Below are positions 40,901 to 55,900 of a stretch of 64,000 nucleotides of DNA, piece after piece; position 1 is the first letter of the stretch, and the number at the start of each line of letters is the position of its first letter. The position numbers and the translations under genes are program-made. Location: the NCBI RefSeq assembly GCF_964340395.1, contig NC_135555.1:7831431-7895430 (forward strand), written 5' to 3'. The notes beneath the pieces were generated by a model, which saw only the letters and a list, made by a program, of their open reading frames with translations, had not been told where the DNA came from and searched no databases. The DNA comes from Glandiceps talaboti (Eukaryota; Hemichordata; Enteropneusta; Spengelidae).

Positions 40901-43900
40901 TGTATTGTACCTGTTGGCTAACCTGTCAAATGACAAATTTGATTGACATGTGTATTATACTATGTCTGAGGAGATATGTATGCTGCCTGTATTACTAGGC
41001 TGTAATTGAAATACTGTATTGTCAGGTGATAAATTTACTTCACAGGTGTGCAGTAAAAACTTCTTTTACAGGAATGCCCAATATGTCTTGAGCACTTTCT
41101 CATGCTTGTTGATGTGGCTTTGTTGATGTGACCGTTGTTACAAAATGGGTAATAGCTGGTAAAAGTGACCAACTACTTCTGTAGTCACAATAGTGGAAAA
41201 CAGTTCGAGTCCATGTAGGTTTTACAAGTTGAGAGGCAAACAGGTAGTTAGTACATAGCCTAGGTGAGAAGCTGAAGGACCACAGAGTATGGTATTCAAA
41301 GACTTTTGTTTGCCATCTTGCAAATGTGTCATGTACATGTACTTATTGTAAAGTGTGATATTGGAATAACCTTGAAGTGGTATGAACCACCCCATAACAC
41401 TGACAGTGTTTTCACTCCATGACATTCTGTCAGATCCATTTATAGACTGAAGTCTTGGATTTACAACTGAAATCAAGGTTATGAAACCATATAGATATCA
41501 CTTTGTTGCCAAACGAATTTACTCAAGTTAATATTGACAATTATCCTTCTCATAAGATTTGAAGTCCTTGAATTTGCTACACATATAGAAATAATTTATG
41601 CAAACAATATAGAATACACGATGCTGCACATACATGTAGTATAGCAGGTCAGTGCACAAGAATAGCCCCAGAGATTTGGATATCTGACAGGCTTGACAAT
41701 GCAATAACGCTAGCCAGTATATTCAACCAGATAGTAAAAGTCATTAGAATGATATACTCTACAAGTACATGTTTCTCCGGGTGGAATTCATATTTTACTA
41801 TTCTAAGAGTAGACATGGACATACATGTTTATACAGTTTATTGCATTTCCTCTGACCCCTTTGCAAGGAATTACACTTCAAAATTTACAAATAAATAATT
41901 ACTTACCAAAAGCTTGAAAAAATATCTCTGGTTTCAAGGACAGATTTGTTAAAGATTATTTTTAAATTACAAAGAATTTCTTTTCGTGTCTGAAAAGCTT
42001 TATAAAGAAATATGCATAGTTTTCTTAAAGCAGTTTCTTCTGTGGAACGTAGTAAATGCTGAAATTTACATAAGTTTGGATGTATAAAAATATCTTCAGA
42101 AATATCTAAGCTCATAATAAGCGAGACTTTCCAAAAGAAAATGAAACTCGTCTTCAACTATAGGAGGATTGCATACCTTACACAATCTTGCATTTGAAAT
42201 AACACCGACACGTCTGCCTTCTTCGACATTTAAAGGGAGACAGGAGCTGCGAAAACATGCATTTGGCGAAACTTAAAATTGAGTTTTAATGATAAATATT
42301 TTTCAGGTTCTAACGCACTCTTAAAACCGATATACAGTCGCATTTTTGGTTTTTTCTTTATCTTCTTAGAGTATCATATTTATGTATGGTTTAGTTATTA
42401 CCAGGGCTGTCTGTAATCAGGAATGCAAACACCAAACTTGTCACGATATCGTATTTCTGAATGATCTGGTTAACTTTGATCATGGTTTTGTGTCAATTTG
42501 ATTTTGGATTGCAGTGTAATTTGATTGTAATATAAATGTAGTTTGACTCAGCTTGCAGGTCTGGTTGATCAAAAATTGAATTTATGGTGAATAATCAATT
42601 TTCTTACTAATACTGTTGGGTGTCGTAGAGTTGAACGGTATAAATACTTTCTGTGATATTATTTTTTAATATATGTATAAAAATGACCTAATTTTCTATA
42701 GCACCAAACATTTTCCCGCCAAAACTTATTACACTTTTAAAAGAAAGTTTTTGGCATATCTCATTTTAATTTTAGCTCAGAATCAGTGAAACAATTATAA
42801 CTACTGAATGCATATCAAAATTTTGATGTAAAGGAAAATATTTTCACCAAAAAATCCAAAAGAATGGTGTCAAGTATATCATATATACATGTATGTGTGT
42901 AGTGGTTGAAGAGTCGATGGTAAATACCAGAACAGTAAGCATTGCTAAGTATATGTAAATGTCAAAGGTCAGTGTAAATTCCTGTCAAATATGAATTATA
43001 ACCATGGAGCTTTATGAATGGAGGAGAAAGACCATAAAGTTTCCAAACACCCTGGTAGTTAGAATTAGTCTTGATCAATACTCAGAAAGTCCTTTCGATA
43101 ACTTTATACACTTAAAACACAGACAACTTAATATTAAAATAGAATTTTAGTATAGTGCTCAATCTATTGAACCTGTTCTGTAGTCGCTATATTTGTTGAA
43201 TTGATTTTAAAAACTGTACTCTGCCCTGAGAAAAGTGTATCTTGTGACAGTTGTGTTTTCAGGTGACCTCAGTTGAGTAAACTGAAGTGTACAATTTATG
43301 GCTTGCAATACAAATAAAACATTATTTGCTAGGTCAATATGGTGGCAACCTTAGTTTATTTGGCTTGGAGTCTGTACAACTGTAATAAGTTTGCTGTAAC
43401 CACATAAAAAAAATTGATAATACAATTATTTTCATAATAATATTCCTCATATAAGAATGCACTCAGAGGATGAGATAGAATTTGTTATTGGAAATCCAAT
43501 ATCAAATCTGAAGTACATATTTTGCTGTAAGCTATGTGTAATGTGACACAAATTCTCACTATAATTGAGTTTTAGAGCCATGCAATTGTCGCCCATATTG
43601 AGAATGGTATGTAATGGTACATGTACTAAACAGAATGTGGAATTGGGACAATTTGAACTTGTGGTATTCTGATTATCAAAACAAAATTATGTAAAGTTTG
43701 TGAGAAATGAATACGTTGCTCTTGATATGTCTGTAACATTTGAGGTGTGATGAACCAGTTTAGTGGCCGCATACAATGTAAACTACTAAACATCATCATC
43801 AGATCTAGACTACCACATTTATGAGGTGGTTCTGTAGTTCGTTAGGCCTATGGAAATTAAAAGAAAATTGCAGCTGAAAAAGTTCACTGGGCTAAATCTG

Positions 43901-46900
43901 ACTACCAAGTGTAGAAGTTAAATTTGAAATCTTATCTCTGTATGTGAAGCACTTAAATTGAAAATCGTTGTCATTTGTCATTGCATCAATAAATATGTGA
44001 ATAAAAACCACTACTACAAAAAACATGAAAAACTATTCAATATCATAAAATACAAACATTGCCCATCACTGAAACTACAGATTTGTTTAGAGTAAGCTGT
44101 AATGCTATTGATAGAGTAAAGTTGTTTGTACTTTTATTGACCCTTGTTTGTCTTAAAATGTGATTGGAAAAGGTTATAGAGAAGTTTGATAGGTACCTTA
44201 TGTTCAGTCAATCAATGAAGCATTCCTGAAATTCAGCTGTGTAGACAAGTATTTTATCTTGTATCTGTTGATGAGATGGATTACAAAACATGGAGGTGCA
44301 ATTCACAGTTTTTATGTGTGAGATAAGACTAGTTAGTTACAGTTTACAGTTAGTTAGTTGTGGTTAGTTTACAGTTAGTTGTGGTTAGTTTACAGTGTTA
44401 TGATTCTTTGATCTTTCTTGTTATGACGGACGACCAACAGGTCATATTTTGACGGTTTGTAACAAATCTTAACAAGTATTTATTGAACAATCAATACCAG
44501 TCATATCATGTTGATTAGTTTGTGATGTAAGAGAGAGACAGAAACTTGTTGTAACATGTACTCTATCTAAGTATGATGTCATTAGACAGGTACAAATTCA
44601 TGATTTTATTTTAATTGAGTGTCTCAAAACAGATCAATATTTGTAGTTGGAGAATGGTTGGCTTGTATCTATTCTCACAACCTAAAACTCTGCATTGGTC
44701 AAACTTGTTCACATTTGCGCTCATTTAGCATGTCAAAGCCTTTGATTAGCTCTTAGTTGCTGGCAAAAGTTCTAACTTGAAAAGCTGTACAGAGATACAC
44801 ATCAGGTAGTTTGTTTTCAGGCCAGACATTTTGAATTTATTGTCACAATTAATTGACTGTCTGAAAACAGATCAATAAATGCAGAACAATGGAAAGACAG
44901 CTGGTTAATCATTGTGTAATGTATCTTTAAAAACAATGAAACCTTGTTGGATTTCAAAGTTAATTTCAGGTTGCCACAGGCCTCTCCTTCTACAAATGTA
45001 AATAAAGTCAGGGTTAAATCCCAAGGGCTTCAGATCTGTCAAGTTTGTTGATATTTTTCTTTAACTACAGTGTCTCAACTTCTCTTCAATTTCCATTCAA
45101 GTAATCAATTTTGAAAGAATACTTAAATTTTTTGAAAGTGCAAGCAATTGTTGTATTTTGAAAGAAAAAACCCACAAGCTTGTATGTATCAGTTACTACA
45201 TATTGTGTGCCGGAGTACAGATAAATGCAAAGGTGCAGGTTAGAGGGACCAGATAATTCTCACAAAGGGGCAGGAATGAGAGTTATTTGCCATTGTTGTT
45301 ATCTTTGCTGAACTTTTGTTGTAACAGAACCAACTCGTTGTGTTTACTGAAGTGCCTTAATGCAGGTTATTGGAAACCCTCTTGACATTTTTCCATTTTA
45401 GAACCCTTTTTAGTTCTTTCCCTAAGAGTCTTAAAATGCAGTCTTATGCTAGTATTGTATCCTATACTGTACTGAATGAGTAGAGATTACTGTTGACTAG
45501 AGTACTTGAGTCAAAGGTATTTCACTTAGACAAGGTATGGCAGTGGATACAAAGTGAGACTATCCCATGTAAGTACATTGCTGGTGGTATTTGTGTATAC
45601 TGGAAATCACTACTACACACAGTGTGTGTGTGTGTTTACCTTGTGTTAGCTTTCAACCTTGGAATAGAGCATAAAAGGGAAAGTTTGACTGTTATTAGAT
45701 TGTACTGACATCATAATACATGTATGTGAATTGGTTTCTCAAGTATCCCATATACATCACCATGTAGTTACTTCAATGTACTTCAGTGTTTTTAATGTTC
45801 ATGTGAGGAAGGTAAAACCTAACTTAGGTCCCGACTTGGGGAGGTCTCGAGTGTTCCCCTTTGTAACGAAAAGTTTGTAAAGTTTTATAAGAGGTACCCC
45901 TCTTTGTGGATGTCTACTATATACACAGCAAAACAACTGACACTGCAGTTACCCCAATATTGAAAATATCCCTCAGATTAATGCATTAAAATAAATGTGT
46001 ATTTGGTCTCTCTCAGAATGCAGGCAGTTGGTTGGGAAGATGGTGAATGCCACAGTGTTATGTAAAGAAAGAAATAACGAAAGAACACTATGAAAACTAT
46101 AAAACTAATGATCTGCTTTATTGTGCAGTTTTACCAACAATGCTGTCATACTGAACAATGAAATAGAGATGTACCATAATATGTATTTGAATTGAAAACC
46201 ATCACAGAAAGTACCATATGGTGCAATCTGAAAATTGTTCTCCATGTCTCAAGTGAGAACCAAGGCTAATACTCCTGGGAAGTCTGGTAGATTTTCACTA
46301 AAAGCAATATTTATATAGTACAGAGACTTTTAAACAGGATTAGGAAGCTCAGGTAACTCTATCGTATAAATACACAGTTTACATCCCTAACAAAAATACC
46401 ATCTATAGAGTTTTGAACTCAACATAAATAGAAACTCTAGAAGAGAGAATCTCACTTCTGGTATCACAACTGTACTGGCCGGCAGCCAAATTTGAAAACT
46501 AATAACTGCTGCCCTGAGTTGAGTCAGCATGTAGTGAAAATGAAAGGGCCGTGGTATTTCATCCGTGATGTGAAGTTATGCGGAGACAAGTATGCTGTAG
46601 AAACTCTACAACGGTCAGTGTACACATAGTATACTGTGTCAAGCATACTTCTATCAGTCTTTATAGAAGAGAAGTGGGCAGAAAATTAGCTCGATGCAAA
46701 AACTGCAGATGGCTGTGAAGCTTTTTGGAAAGTTTTGTTCGTTTCTCAAGAAATAGGGGAACAGTTGTGATGTATATAGTCTAGTAACTTATGCAGGTTT
46801 TTTTCCGATCTGTCTCTCTGAGGGCAAAGCACATAGTAAATAGACTATGATATGATTGCAGTATTATCTGGAGTGTAGCCGTGTCTTGTATACAAAAGAC

Positions 46901-49900
46901 ATAACTTTTCCTTCAAACAATTTTGTAACTTTACTTCCAACACTCAATATACTTATGGACATTGCCTTGGATTTGTGATATTCATCTGTTTTTAGGGAAG
47001 ACAAATGCCAACAAATGCTTGTAGAAGGTAGTACAATGAATAGTCGGGATGACCAGCCTGTGGTTCTGAGTGAAGGTATAAATCATAACAATACCGTATA
47101 GGAACTAGACTACACAATCAATAGTCTTGAAAGACCTGAAGTACTTTGGCAAAGGGCATGGGTCCAAGCCTGTAGACAAGTTACTGCAAGGGAAACTCTT
47201 ATCAGTAGTATTAACCTGTCCAGTTTTACCTTCAAATCATCATATACATTACTCCTTGAAGGTCTTCTGTTACTCAAGTAATCAAGCTTAAAGAAATGTG
47301 ACCACTTACAAAGATACTAGTGGGTACTGGTATGAATTGATTAGATACAAGTATTTAGTATTTTGATACCTTCAGAGGAAGTTTTCACACTTTATACTAC
47401 TTTAGAAATCACTGATAGTGTACAGAAATTGGCTTTGACTTGACACAGTCCTAGAGGAATGTTAGAGGTGGAATGCCAAGGTTAAATATATGCTAATAGG
47501 CACTGATACACTACCAATAGAGTAGTCAAAGTCATAACATTATTATGTACAAATCATAGCTAATTTCTAAAAATAAAATTAATTTTGAAGAACAGGTTGA
47601 TGATAGCAGGAAATGAAACTGATAAGTATTGAGCCATATTTCCTGTTTTTGTAATCTCAGGAAGGTTTTGAACCACTGTTTGAAAACACATGGTGGGATC
47701 AGTTATATGAAAATTCTTGAGGCATTACATCACATAGCAGAATGTGGGAGTGATTGGAAAATCAGTTTCTGTGTTGTCGAGATGGAGGTGTTTGTAAATT
47801 TTATCGGCCGTGTTTGTTTAGCTTGAATTCAGCCTTGTCTTGACACTGTGGTAGTGATAGTTGATGGAAATGAATGAAAGCATAGTATCCAAGCATGAAA
47901 AGTTGTTTGACATTCTTAACACCAAAGACAGTTGTCTAGGGAGCGATTACTGTATACTCTGACATTTTACATTAGACTCCATGTCAACTCAGCACTTTGT
48001 AATCTGATGAATCAATGTTATTATCAGCAGGCATTCATGTTCATGAAATTTACATTTGTGAGGGGGAATCAGTCTCAGTTTGTTTCTCCATCATGGTGAG
48101 GTACATATAAAGTCCAATAGATGACCACATCCCCATGCCATACACAGAGTCATAATCCATTGAAATCAGATAGTGGAATAGGAAGGAGGCATGCAAGATA
48201 TCAGGTGAAAGGTCAATGTTCCCAAGGTCAGAGGTCATGCCATGCCCACATGTACATCATTATTCACAAAGTAATCAGATTTTTGACAGAATTTATTTAT
48301 AAGTATGTAACTGACATGTGGCAAACTGTGTTAGCTGATTTTAGTTCAAATACATGTGTATAAGTTGTAGGGTGCCATTCACTTTTCCAAAATACTTCTG
48401 CGCAGTATAACTATTTCTGTCAGATAGCATAAGTTCATACACTATAAATGGATGACACACAATAGCAATGAACGCTGGGCTTCACCTATATTATTAATTT
48501 GGTTGAATACAGGTAAACTTGTTTGTTGGAAGGAAAAAACAAGAGTTTTAGTTTTCTTCTAAATCATATGTCAGGAAAATTGAAAGCTATGAGTTGTCTT
48601 ATCTTTTTAACCTCAAGGTAACTCATCTGCATCTATCCATCAATGATTGTAATTGGGAGGAATACATGCTTGCACTAACGTTGTCTGTCGGGAATAAGGT
48701 GGATGACATTGCATGCACCACAAATACTGCAAACATTTTGAGTAAATCTTCATATTTAAACATAAATAAGGGATAAGAAATTAAGTCATCTGAAAAAACA
48801 GATGTGAAGATATATTCTGAATTAAATTTTCTCAGATCTAATGAACAGATAGCAAAGTTAACTTATTATGGTAAAACATGAGTCATGAACAAACTTACAC
48901 ATTTCTTATGTCAAAATACATTTGTCATAATTTTGTTATTTTTGTATTTAAAGATAGTAGGTTGATAAAGTCTACAGGTGTTCATTGAATAAAAGTTCTT
49001 TCCAAGTTATATGTAAATATGAAGGAAATATTTGAATAAGTAAATGATTATAAATCCCACAAAAAATCTGCTTGAAAAAAAATTCTTATTTGCAAAGCTT
49101 TGGTTGCTTTGGTTGACATGCCCTCATCAGTTTTGTCAAATTGTATTTATTGTTGGTTTAGACATTAGAATTTATCAGATCCAAGGCAGATGAAAAATAA
49201 TTTTTGAGGGATTGTAGATGGGGGGGGGGGGGGGGGGGGGGGGCTCTCTGCTAGTTTGATATTGACAGATGGATGCATATTTACAAATAGGGAATTACTG
49301 CAGCTGTAGAACTGTCACTGCACCCTGAGGTGAAAGCATCCAAGCTAACCCACCATTACAACCAGCCATCTCATGAGTAATCAGTTACACATGGTTAACA
49401 TATGATAACAAAAACAAATTATTCCGGCATAGACACCAGTGAATGGTCGGCCAAGACATCAGTGAAGTGGCGGTGTAGACATCAGTGAAATGACACACCA
49501 GTTATTTTCTTTTTTGGATGTGTGCAAATCAGTGAACAGGAATTAATAAACCTGGGTGTATAATTCCACTGAAGTGAGAACAATATAAACATTCCTGCTA
49601 GGTTGCAAATTCTGTTGTCAACTATGTCTGTATGTATTGTATCTAGTATACAAAAGCTAGTTGTTGGTACAGTTGGCTGTGTGTTTGTACAGTTATAAAT
49701 TTCACAACAACTTCTCAGCTGCAAAGTTTACATACTGTGCTTATCCACTGTTTTGTTGATACACTTTCAGTCTTGTTTCCACAAAATAGAAATAAGTTCT
49801 CTATCGATAATTGTGGTGCATAATACAATACTGTATAGTAAATTAATAAACCAGTGCTGTAGTTATTGTTACTTGGTGTCGATACAGTTTCTAGTCTGTT

Positions 49901-52900
49901 CACAGAGGGCTAAGTTCACCAACAACTTTACAAGCAATAAATACAAATGCAATCACAGTTATTTGTATATACTTAGTGAACTTTTGTTAGAATTACTGTA
50001 AAAAAAACTTGTCAACTAATAGGTACACATAGCATACATATTACTAGGTTGGTATTTGTTTGTGAATTGTGGATATAAAGACAATATTTGAACTACTAGT
50101 TACAAAGTAATGAATAGAGAATACACAAACATGGCTATGGCCTAGAATCCAGGCAATTGGGGATTTTGAATTTGGTTTCCTCATCTCATGATGTAGAAAT
50201 AACGAATTAAAAAACCCCATTTGCATGGATTCCAGGCTAAAACATGGCTGAACGAGTGAAAAAATAACCCCTTCCTTTCCAAAGTTTCCCTGGATGGTAC
50301 AAGTAGGTCAAAGAATGTTAAATATCATGACATGTGAATAAAAACTATGAGTCAGACTTGTTAGTGTGATTTCAGACGTAGAATAAGTATCATTTCACCA
50401 GACAACAAAATATGATTAAAGACGTAAAGGTCACAGCACCAGGTGCTAGCAGAACACTGCAGCCTTTATTTCTAAGGTCAAAGGTCAGATTAAGAATTTA
50501 AGTTGTACTCTGTTTTGTTTTCTCAAAATGGTTGTGTTGTCTATCTTGGTTCCATTATTTTTATTGGCCTTAGAACTTCAAATATGAAACTATTTGACCA
50601 TGAATAAAACTACATGTTATATCAGAAGAAACAACAGGTATATGTAAGTGTGCTGGTATGTTAAGTGTCTTTCTAAACTACATATTTAATACAAAAAAAC
50701 AGACGTGTCCTTAGATTGTTTGTTATACTGAAGGTGGTGGGTCAAAACCCATAGATCTCTACTTTGAAACTTGTCAATAACTGTTCAGTTGTACAAAGGT
50801 AGAGCCATAACAATACCATTGTAGTTACAAAAGATGGTGCTGATCATGACAGTCCTGTTAGTGGTGGTATTGCCTAGGTTGTTTTGTCTGCAAACAGAAC
50901 AATCAGTGCAGAAAGAAATGTGAAGAATTGGACATCAAAGACAACACGTCGACAGTCACTGAGTTCTGTTATACTCAAGTGTCCATGGCTTGGAGGCTAT
51001 TGTGTTCTGTATGTACAGGTTTGTGTGGATGGGTGGAGTTGGTATTATTATGTCAGGTCATGGTATTGTAACACAACTCAACCTTCAAATGTCAAATTTA
51101 TAGCCTGGAAAACTCTCTATTTAATGCAAATTTAAGAGATTTTGATGAAATATAAACAGTGTGCATTCTATATTGTGTAACATTAAACTCTATATCCTTA
51201 CGCTTAACCCATAGAAAAGTTATCAATACAGAGATTCCACTTACAACACACTGTGATATGAGTATGAATTTGTGTGTTAGAATTACAGAAATTTTTTCCT
51301 ATAAATCAGTTTGGTTGAAAACAAGTCGTTGGTTACGGTACTGAAAAAAATGTATGATATTGGAACAAATCATACATGTCAGCTGTTACTGAAACCAATT
51401 ATTTTGAATTTTAATATGTGATGTGAAATATATCTGATAATCACAAACCTAAATTGTTAATGCTGGATTTCACAACTTTTAAATTTTAGCACATGTTCAA
51501 ATACATACATGCCTGAATTGGGTTGTCATAGATTGAATCATAAACTAATAATTAATGTAATTGTGTATGGTATGTCATCACCAAGTGACGTGATGATATT
51601 ATCATACATGGCTTGTCCCAGACAAGTACAGTAAGTTGATTTATAACACTCATGTTGTGGTGACCTGTAAGGAAGCTGACCTTGTACACTGTGTGAATCA
51701 TATGTCTGATTTTAATACCTTATCCACTATCACAACTGGTGCTGATCAGCCAGCAATTTTATTTTCAAATGATATCCTGAACATGGTCTCGGTCTCCATC
51801 TCCATCTCCACCCGTGTCCCCTTCCCCCACCACTAACCAGTATGTTGTCTGAGTCAATCTGCTACTGACACGGCATTTTCTTGTGATGTCCCCAAATCCA
51901 AAATTTGGTTTTCCCCCAATCTGCTACTGACACAGCATTTTCTTGTGATGTCCCCAAATCCAAAATTTGGTTTTCCTTTATGCCTTACTATGTGGTAACT
52001 CATAAGAACCCCCTCCCCATACCATGGCTAAGTCTCATTGCACTAGTTGGCTATTTCATTTCCAGATTATACCCCAACTCTGACAATTCCCAAGAGAGGG
52101 TCACCACATAGTTGACTCATCTGGTGTATAGAAATATGAAACTACTCATACATTCAGTTGATGATAGACTAAATTTATTGAAAAATGATTTGATAATCAA
52201 ATGAAGGTTCTCAAATTTCATTGAGTATTTGAAGTATTGTGAAATTTTAAATGCCCTGTGGAGGTTTCCAGAATTCTGTGTAATATACAGTGCAAATCTT
52301 TATGATGTTTAGAAATTGACCCAATACTATTGATGTAACACAGCTCATAATCTTAACTTTTATTTATATATCTATATATTTTATTCATTTATTTATTACA
52401 TCCATTTTGTATGAGATGCTCACTAAGCATGTTAGGAGCAGCACTAACAGGAAATTAAAGTACATACACTACTAAAAAATTCGAGAAGATATGACTAGTA
52501 TAATCACATACAGAAACAAACCAAATCAAAACAAACCAAACCAAACGGAGGTAAGAAGAGTGAGAAGAAAAAAAATTATGCTTCAGATGTTAGTCAAAAG
52601 ATTTAACCTCCTAAACTATTCTATTAATTTTAACAAAATCTTTTTTGGTTTCAATATGTACATTTTATGGCTGGAAATTAAATATCTCTGACATTTTAAC
52701 AGACAAAATAATGTCAGTGCAGAGTTGTGACAGTTTCTTATGTTTATTTACTTGTCTTTTCCAGTTTCAAATACTAGGTTTTCCACCAGATATTATTGAT
52801 GACAATTTTGATACAATGAGAATTTTTAAAAGATACATAAAAATGTACCTTTTAGGATTCAGGATAATTTGTATTTGGTTTTTAAAATGAGGATTTTTTT

Positions 52901-55900
52901 GGACGGTCAGTTTATTCAGGCAATCCAGTGCTCAGTAGATTTGAGCAGATGTTACCAAATTTCTATTTGTTAGATTTTAGTTCTAACATTCAGTGACGAA
53001 TGAAATGCAATCATTGAATGCATATAGATCATATATTGATTTTCTGTTTATCATTTACGGATGTACAAAACACACTGTACATATTTTGTTTTATTTCATA
53101 CTTGTGTTCTACTGTTTTATATGTCTCTATCAATAAATTGTGATGTGCTATTTCTGTATGTCATGACATGCTTCAACCACACGACAATACATCACTGAGT
53201 GATTCAAACACACGGCCCCCACTGTAACTCTAGTCAACACAATAATAAAACTACACAATATAAATTTTGTTGACGTAGTTGTCAATCTTTAAGTAGTGGT
53301 AGTTTTATGCCATCCAGTCAGCATGTAGTCTTTGTACACTTTGAGTACATTTTCCATCACTTTTAGATGTCAACCTAACAACACATTCCTCCATATGTTG
53401 TTTTAATCCTATTGTGGACGTAATTATTCCCGTAAAGCCACTTACACACAGCCCCCTTCACAACGTCAGTCAAAAACACTTTCAGTGCACGGTTGTTCAT
53501 ACAGCAGTGCTTTTCTATGGTGAATTGACCCAGGCACAGATGGTAGGGTACTTGAATATCACTTATATATGTAAGTGTAGTAGGAATCCTGAAAGGGTAA
53601 TTTGGACTGTCAGTAATGTCATATTATTATGGTGTACCCATCAGACATACAGGTACCATGCACTGATTCAAATTATTTGTATTGAATCGGCAGAAGTACA
53701 ATGTAGGGACTGTCTTTTTGAGATGCGGTGCCAGGATGGGATTTCATGAGCAACTATTATGGTATCATTCTCTTTGATAAGAACAAGGTGATCAACTTGT
53801 AATGGGTCCTAGTTTACTATTAATTGGATAAAAACAAGGTGATTTGTGTTGTCTGAGTCCTAGTTTGCTGTTTATGGGGCATACATGGTTTGCCATTTTG
53901 TTTGATACAAACAATGATCAACAGTCACACTGTTTCAGGTTAATGTCTTTGATTGACAAAAAACAAGTTGATTTATCTTTCTGATAAACTTTTGACTTTT
54001 TTCCAAGTTAAAAATAGTACTTGAATAAGGTGTACCAGGTTACGATGTGTGTAAAAACACTTGCATTGATTTATACACCTATGGTACATTTGTATGTCTA
54101 ATTACTAGAATGTATGTAATAAAATAAAGGTGTACCAGGTTACGATGTGTGCAAAAACACTTGCATTGATTTATACACCTATGGTACATTTGTATGTCTA
54201 ATTACTAGAATGTATGTAATAAAATAAAGGTGTACCAGGTTACGATGTGTGCAAAAACACTTACATTGATTTATACACCTATGGTATGTCTAATTACTAG
54301 AATGTATGTAATAGAATAAAGGTGTACCAGGTTACGATATGTGATAAAACACGCTAGTATAATATTAATTGACATACCTATGATACCTTATGGTGATTAA
54401 TTACGTAAATTTATATGTAATAGAATCAACTAGATCAAATACATTAGTGATAATACATAGATATACTATTGTCTCAGTCTGAGATGAACCCCAGACCATC
54501 AGATAATGGATAAACTCCTAACACAATGTCTGGACAAAGTATACATTAACATGCAGGTACCACATGGCACAACCATATATATACATGGTTATGTGAAAAT
54601 ATTCTAATTGTTATCAAAGTAAACTTAGTGGTCTTTTATCGTTGTTTTTATGTACAGATGTACGTGAAAAAATGTGGTGACTCATAGGATTAAAAAAAGA
54701 GTCATGTATTGTTTCATTTTCACTTAATTTTAATTCATCGCAGAACTTTGTTGTGGCATACATACCAAATACATAATGGTTATATTCATCTCCAGGATAA
54801 TAACATGTGAAAGAAGCCTATCCCCAGAAACAATAAATATGAAAATAGTAACATTGTCACTGTTGTCCCTAGAAAGAATTAACACTCTATCAACTTTATA
54901 AACATTGCCAACTAGTTCATTGAAAATAAACTTAAAAATGAAATCATAAAAAAATCACAACAATTTCCTATTGTTCTTTGTTATAGGTGATGCCAACACC
55001 CGGAATGTAGTGATAACTATTCAGGATGTCAATGATGAGGCTCCGGAATGGAGTATGCCGGTATTTCCGTACTATGCTACTGTTGCCGTCAATGCTCCAA
55101 GTGGTGCATCCGTCTACCAATTGCAGTCAAGGGATCCAGATATCGGTTCTACTGTCTCATATAATCTTGATTCAGGTACTGTATGTCACCAAAATTGACT
55201 TTCAAGTTGATGTAGATAGCTACAGACTAGCAACTAATTTGACTTTAAATTTGTCAGAAAGTATACAAGTTTTACATGGCAATGAGGGCGCTCTATGTCA
55301 GTTAGTGTAACAAAAAATTTACATACTTGCTATCCCCTTCCCTTCCAACCCCTCCCTCCTCACAAGTAATTGCCACTGTGGATGTTGGGAATAAAATGTG
55401 TTAGAATTTTGCAAATGTAAGCCATGATAATGAACATGTAATCATTGCACATTTTGAGGCAAGTACATTAATTTGTATAAAATTCATCTAAGAATTCACT
55501 GTCCCTTTGAAATTATAGCAAGATACATGACAAACATTGTCAACTGTTACAATGTCCCCCTGCATCTATTTAAACTAGTACCAAGCATGTATAAGAAGTT
55601 GTATACATTTGGCGATTCTCACTGTATTACCGGTGTGAAACCATAGAGAAAACACTTGTCACATAGGCATCAGTCATTCAGTGCACTGTGAACAGACTAT
55701 ATATATATCAATGGAAAAAACCCTACACTGTCATTTTCATGATACATCGACGAAAAAAAAAAAAATCACTTTAACTTAGTCATGGTTTACATCCATGTAA
55801 GCAAAGAAACCACACTGACATATTCATAATACATTGTTGTAAAGAAAAGACATTCACTTTGTCATGGTACATCTATGTAAACAGAAAAACATACTGTGAC

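Larger units (their letters stand above)
31953..54986 (+). other. First coding intron of the cadherin, about 23 kb
   Basis: Phase 1 intron from gtaagc (31953) to ttatag (54986). It makes up over a third of the window. Recognised inside: a foldback at 35712-35850, a degenerate approximately 70-bp repeat at 36740-37080, a tandem repeat at 40680-40960, a LINE relic at about 41870-42320, a poly-G run at 49219-49243, a 62-bp duplication at 51857-51980, a retrotransposon tail at 52385-52475 and a 100-bp tandem repeat at 54027-54420. The long spans 31953-35700, 37081-40679, 42321-49218, 49244-51856 and 52476-54026 show no recognised gene or element. Many open frames of 60-128 codons occur, none with a recognisable domain. 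Confidence 0.8.

Noticed and set aside
46588-46650. Short hairpin with arms aagtatgct / agcatactt as a microRNA precursor
   Set aside because: Pairing is only nine bases at the base, with a branched interior; not enough to support a precursor without small-RNA data.
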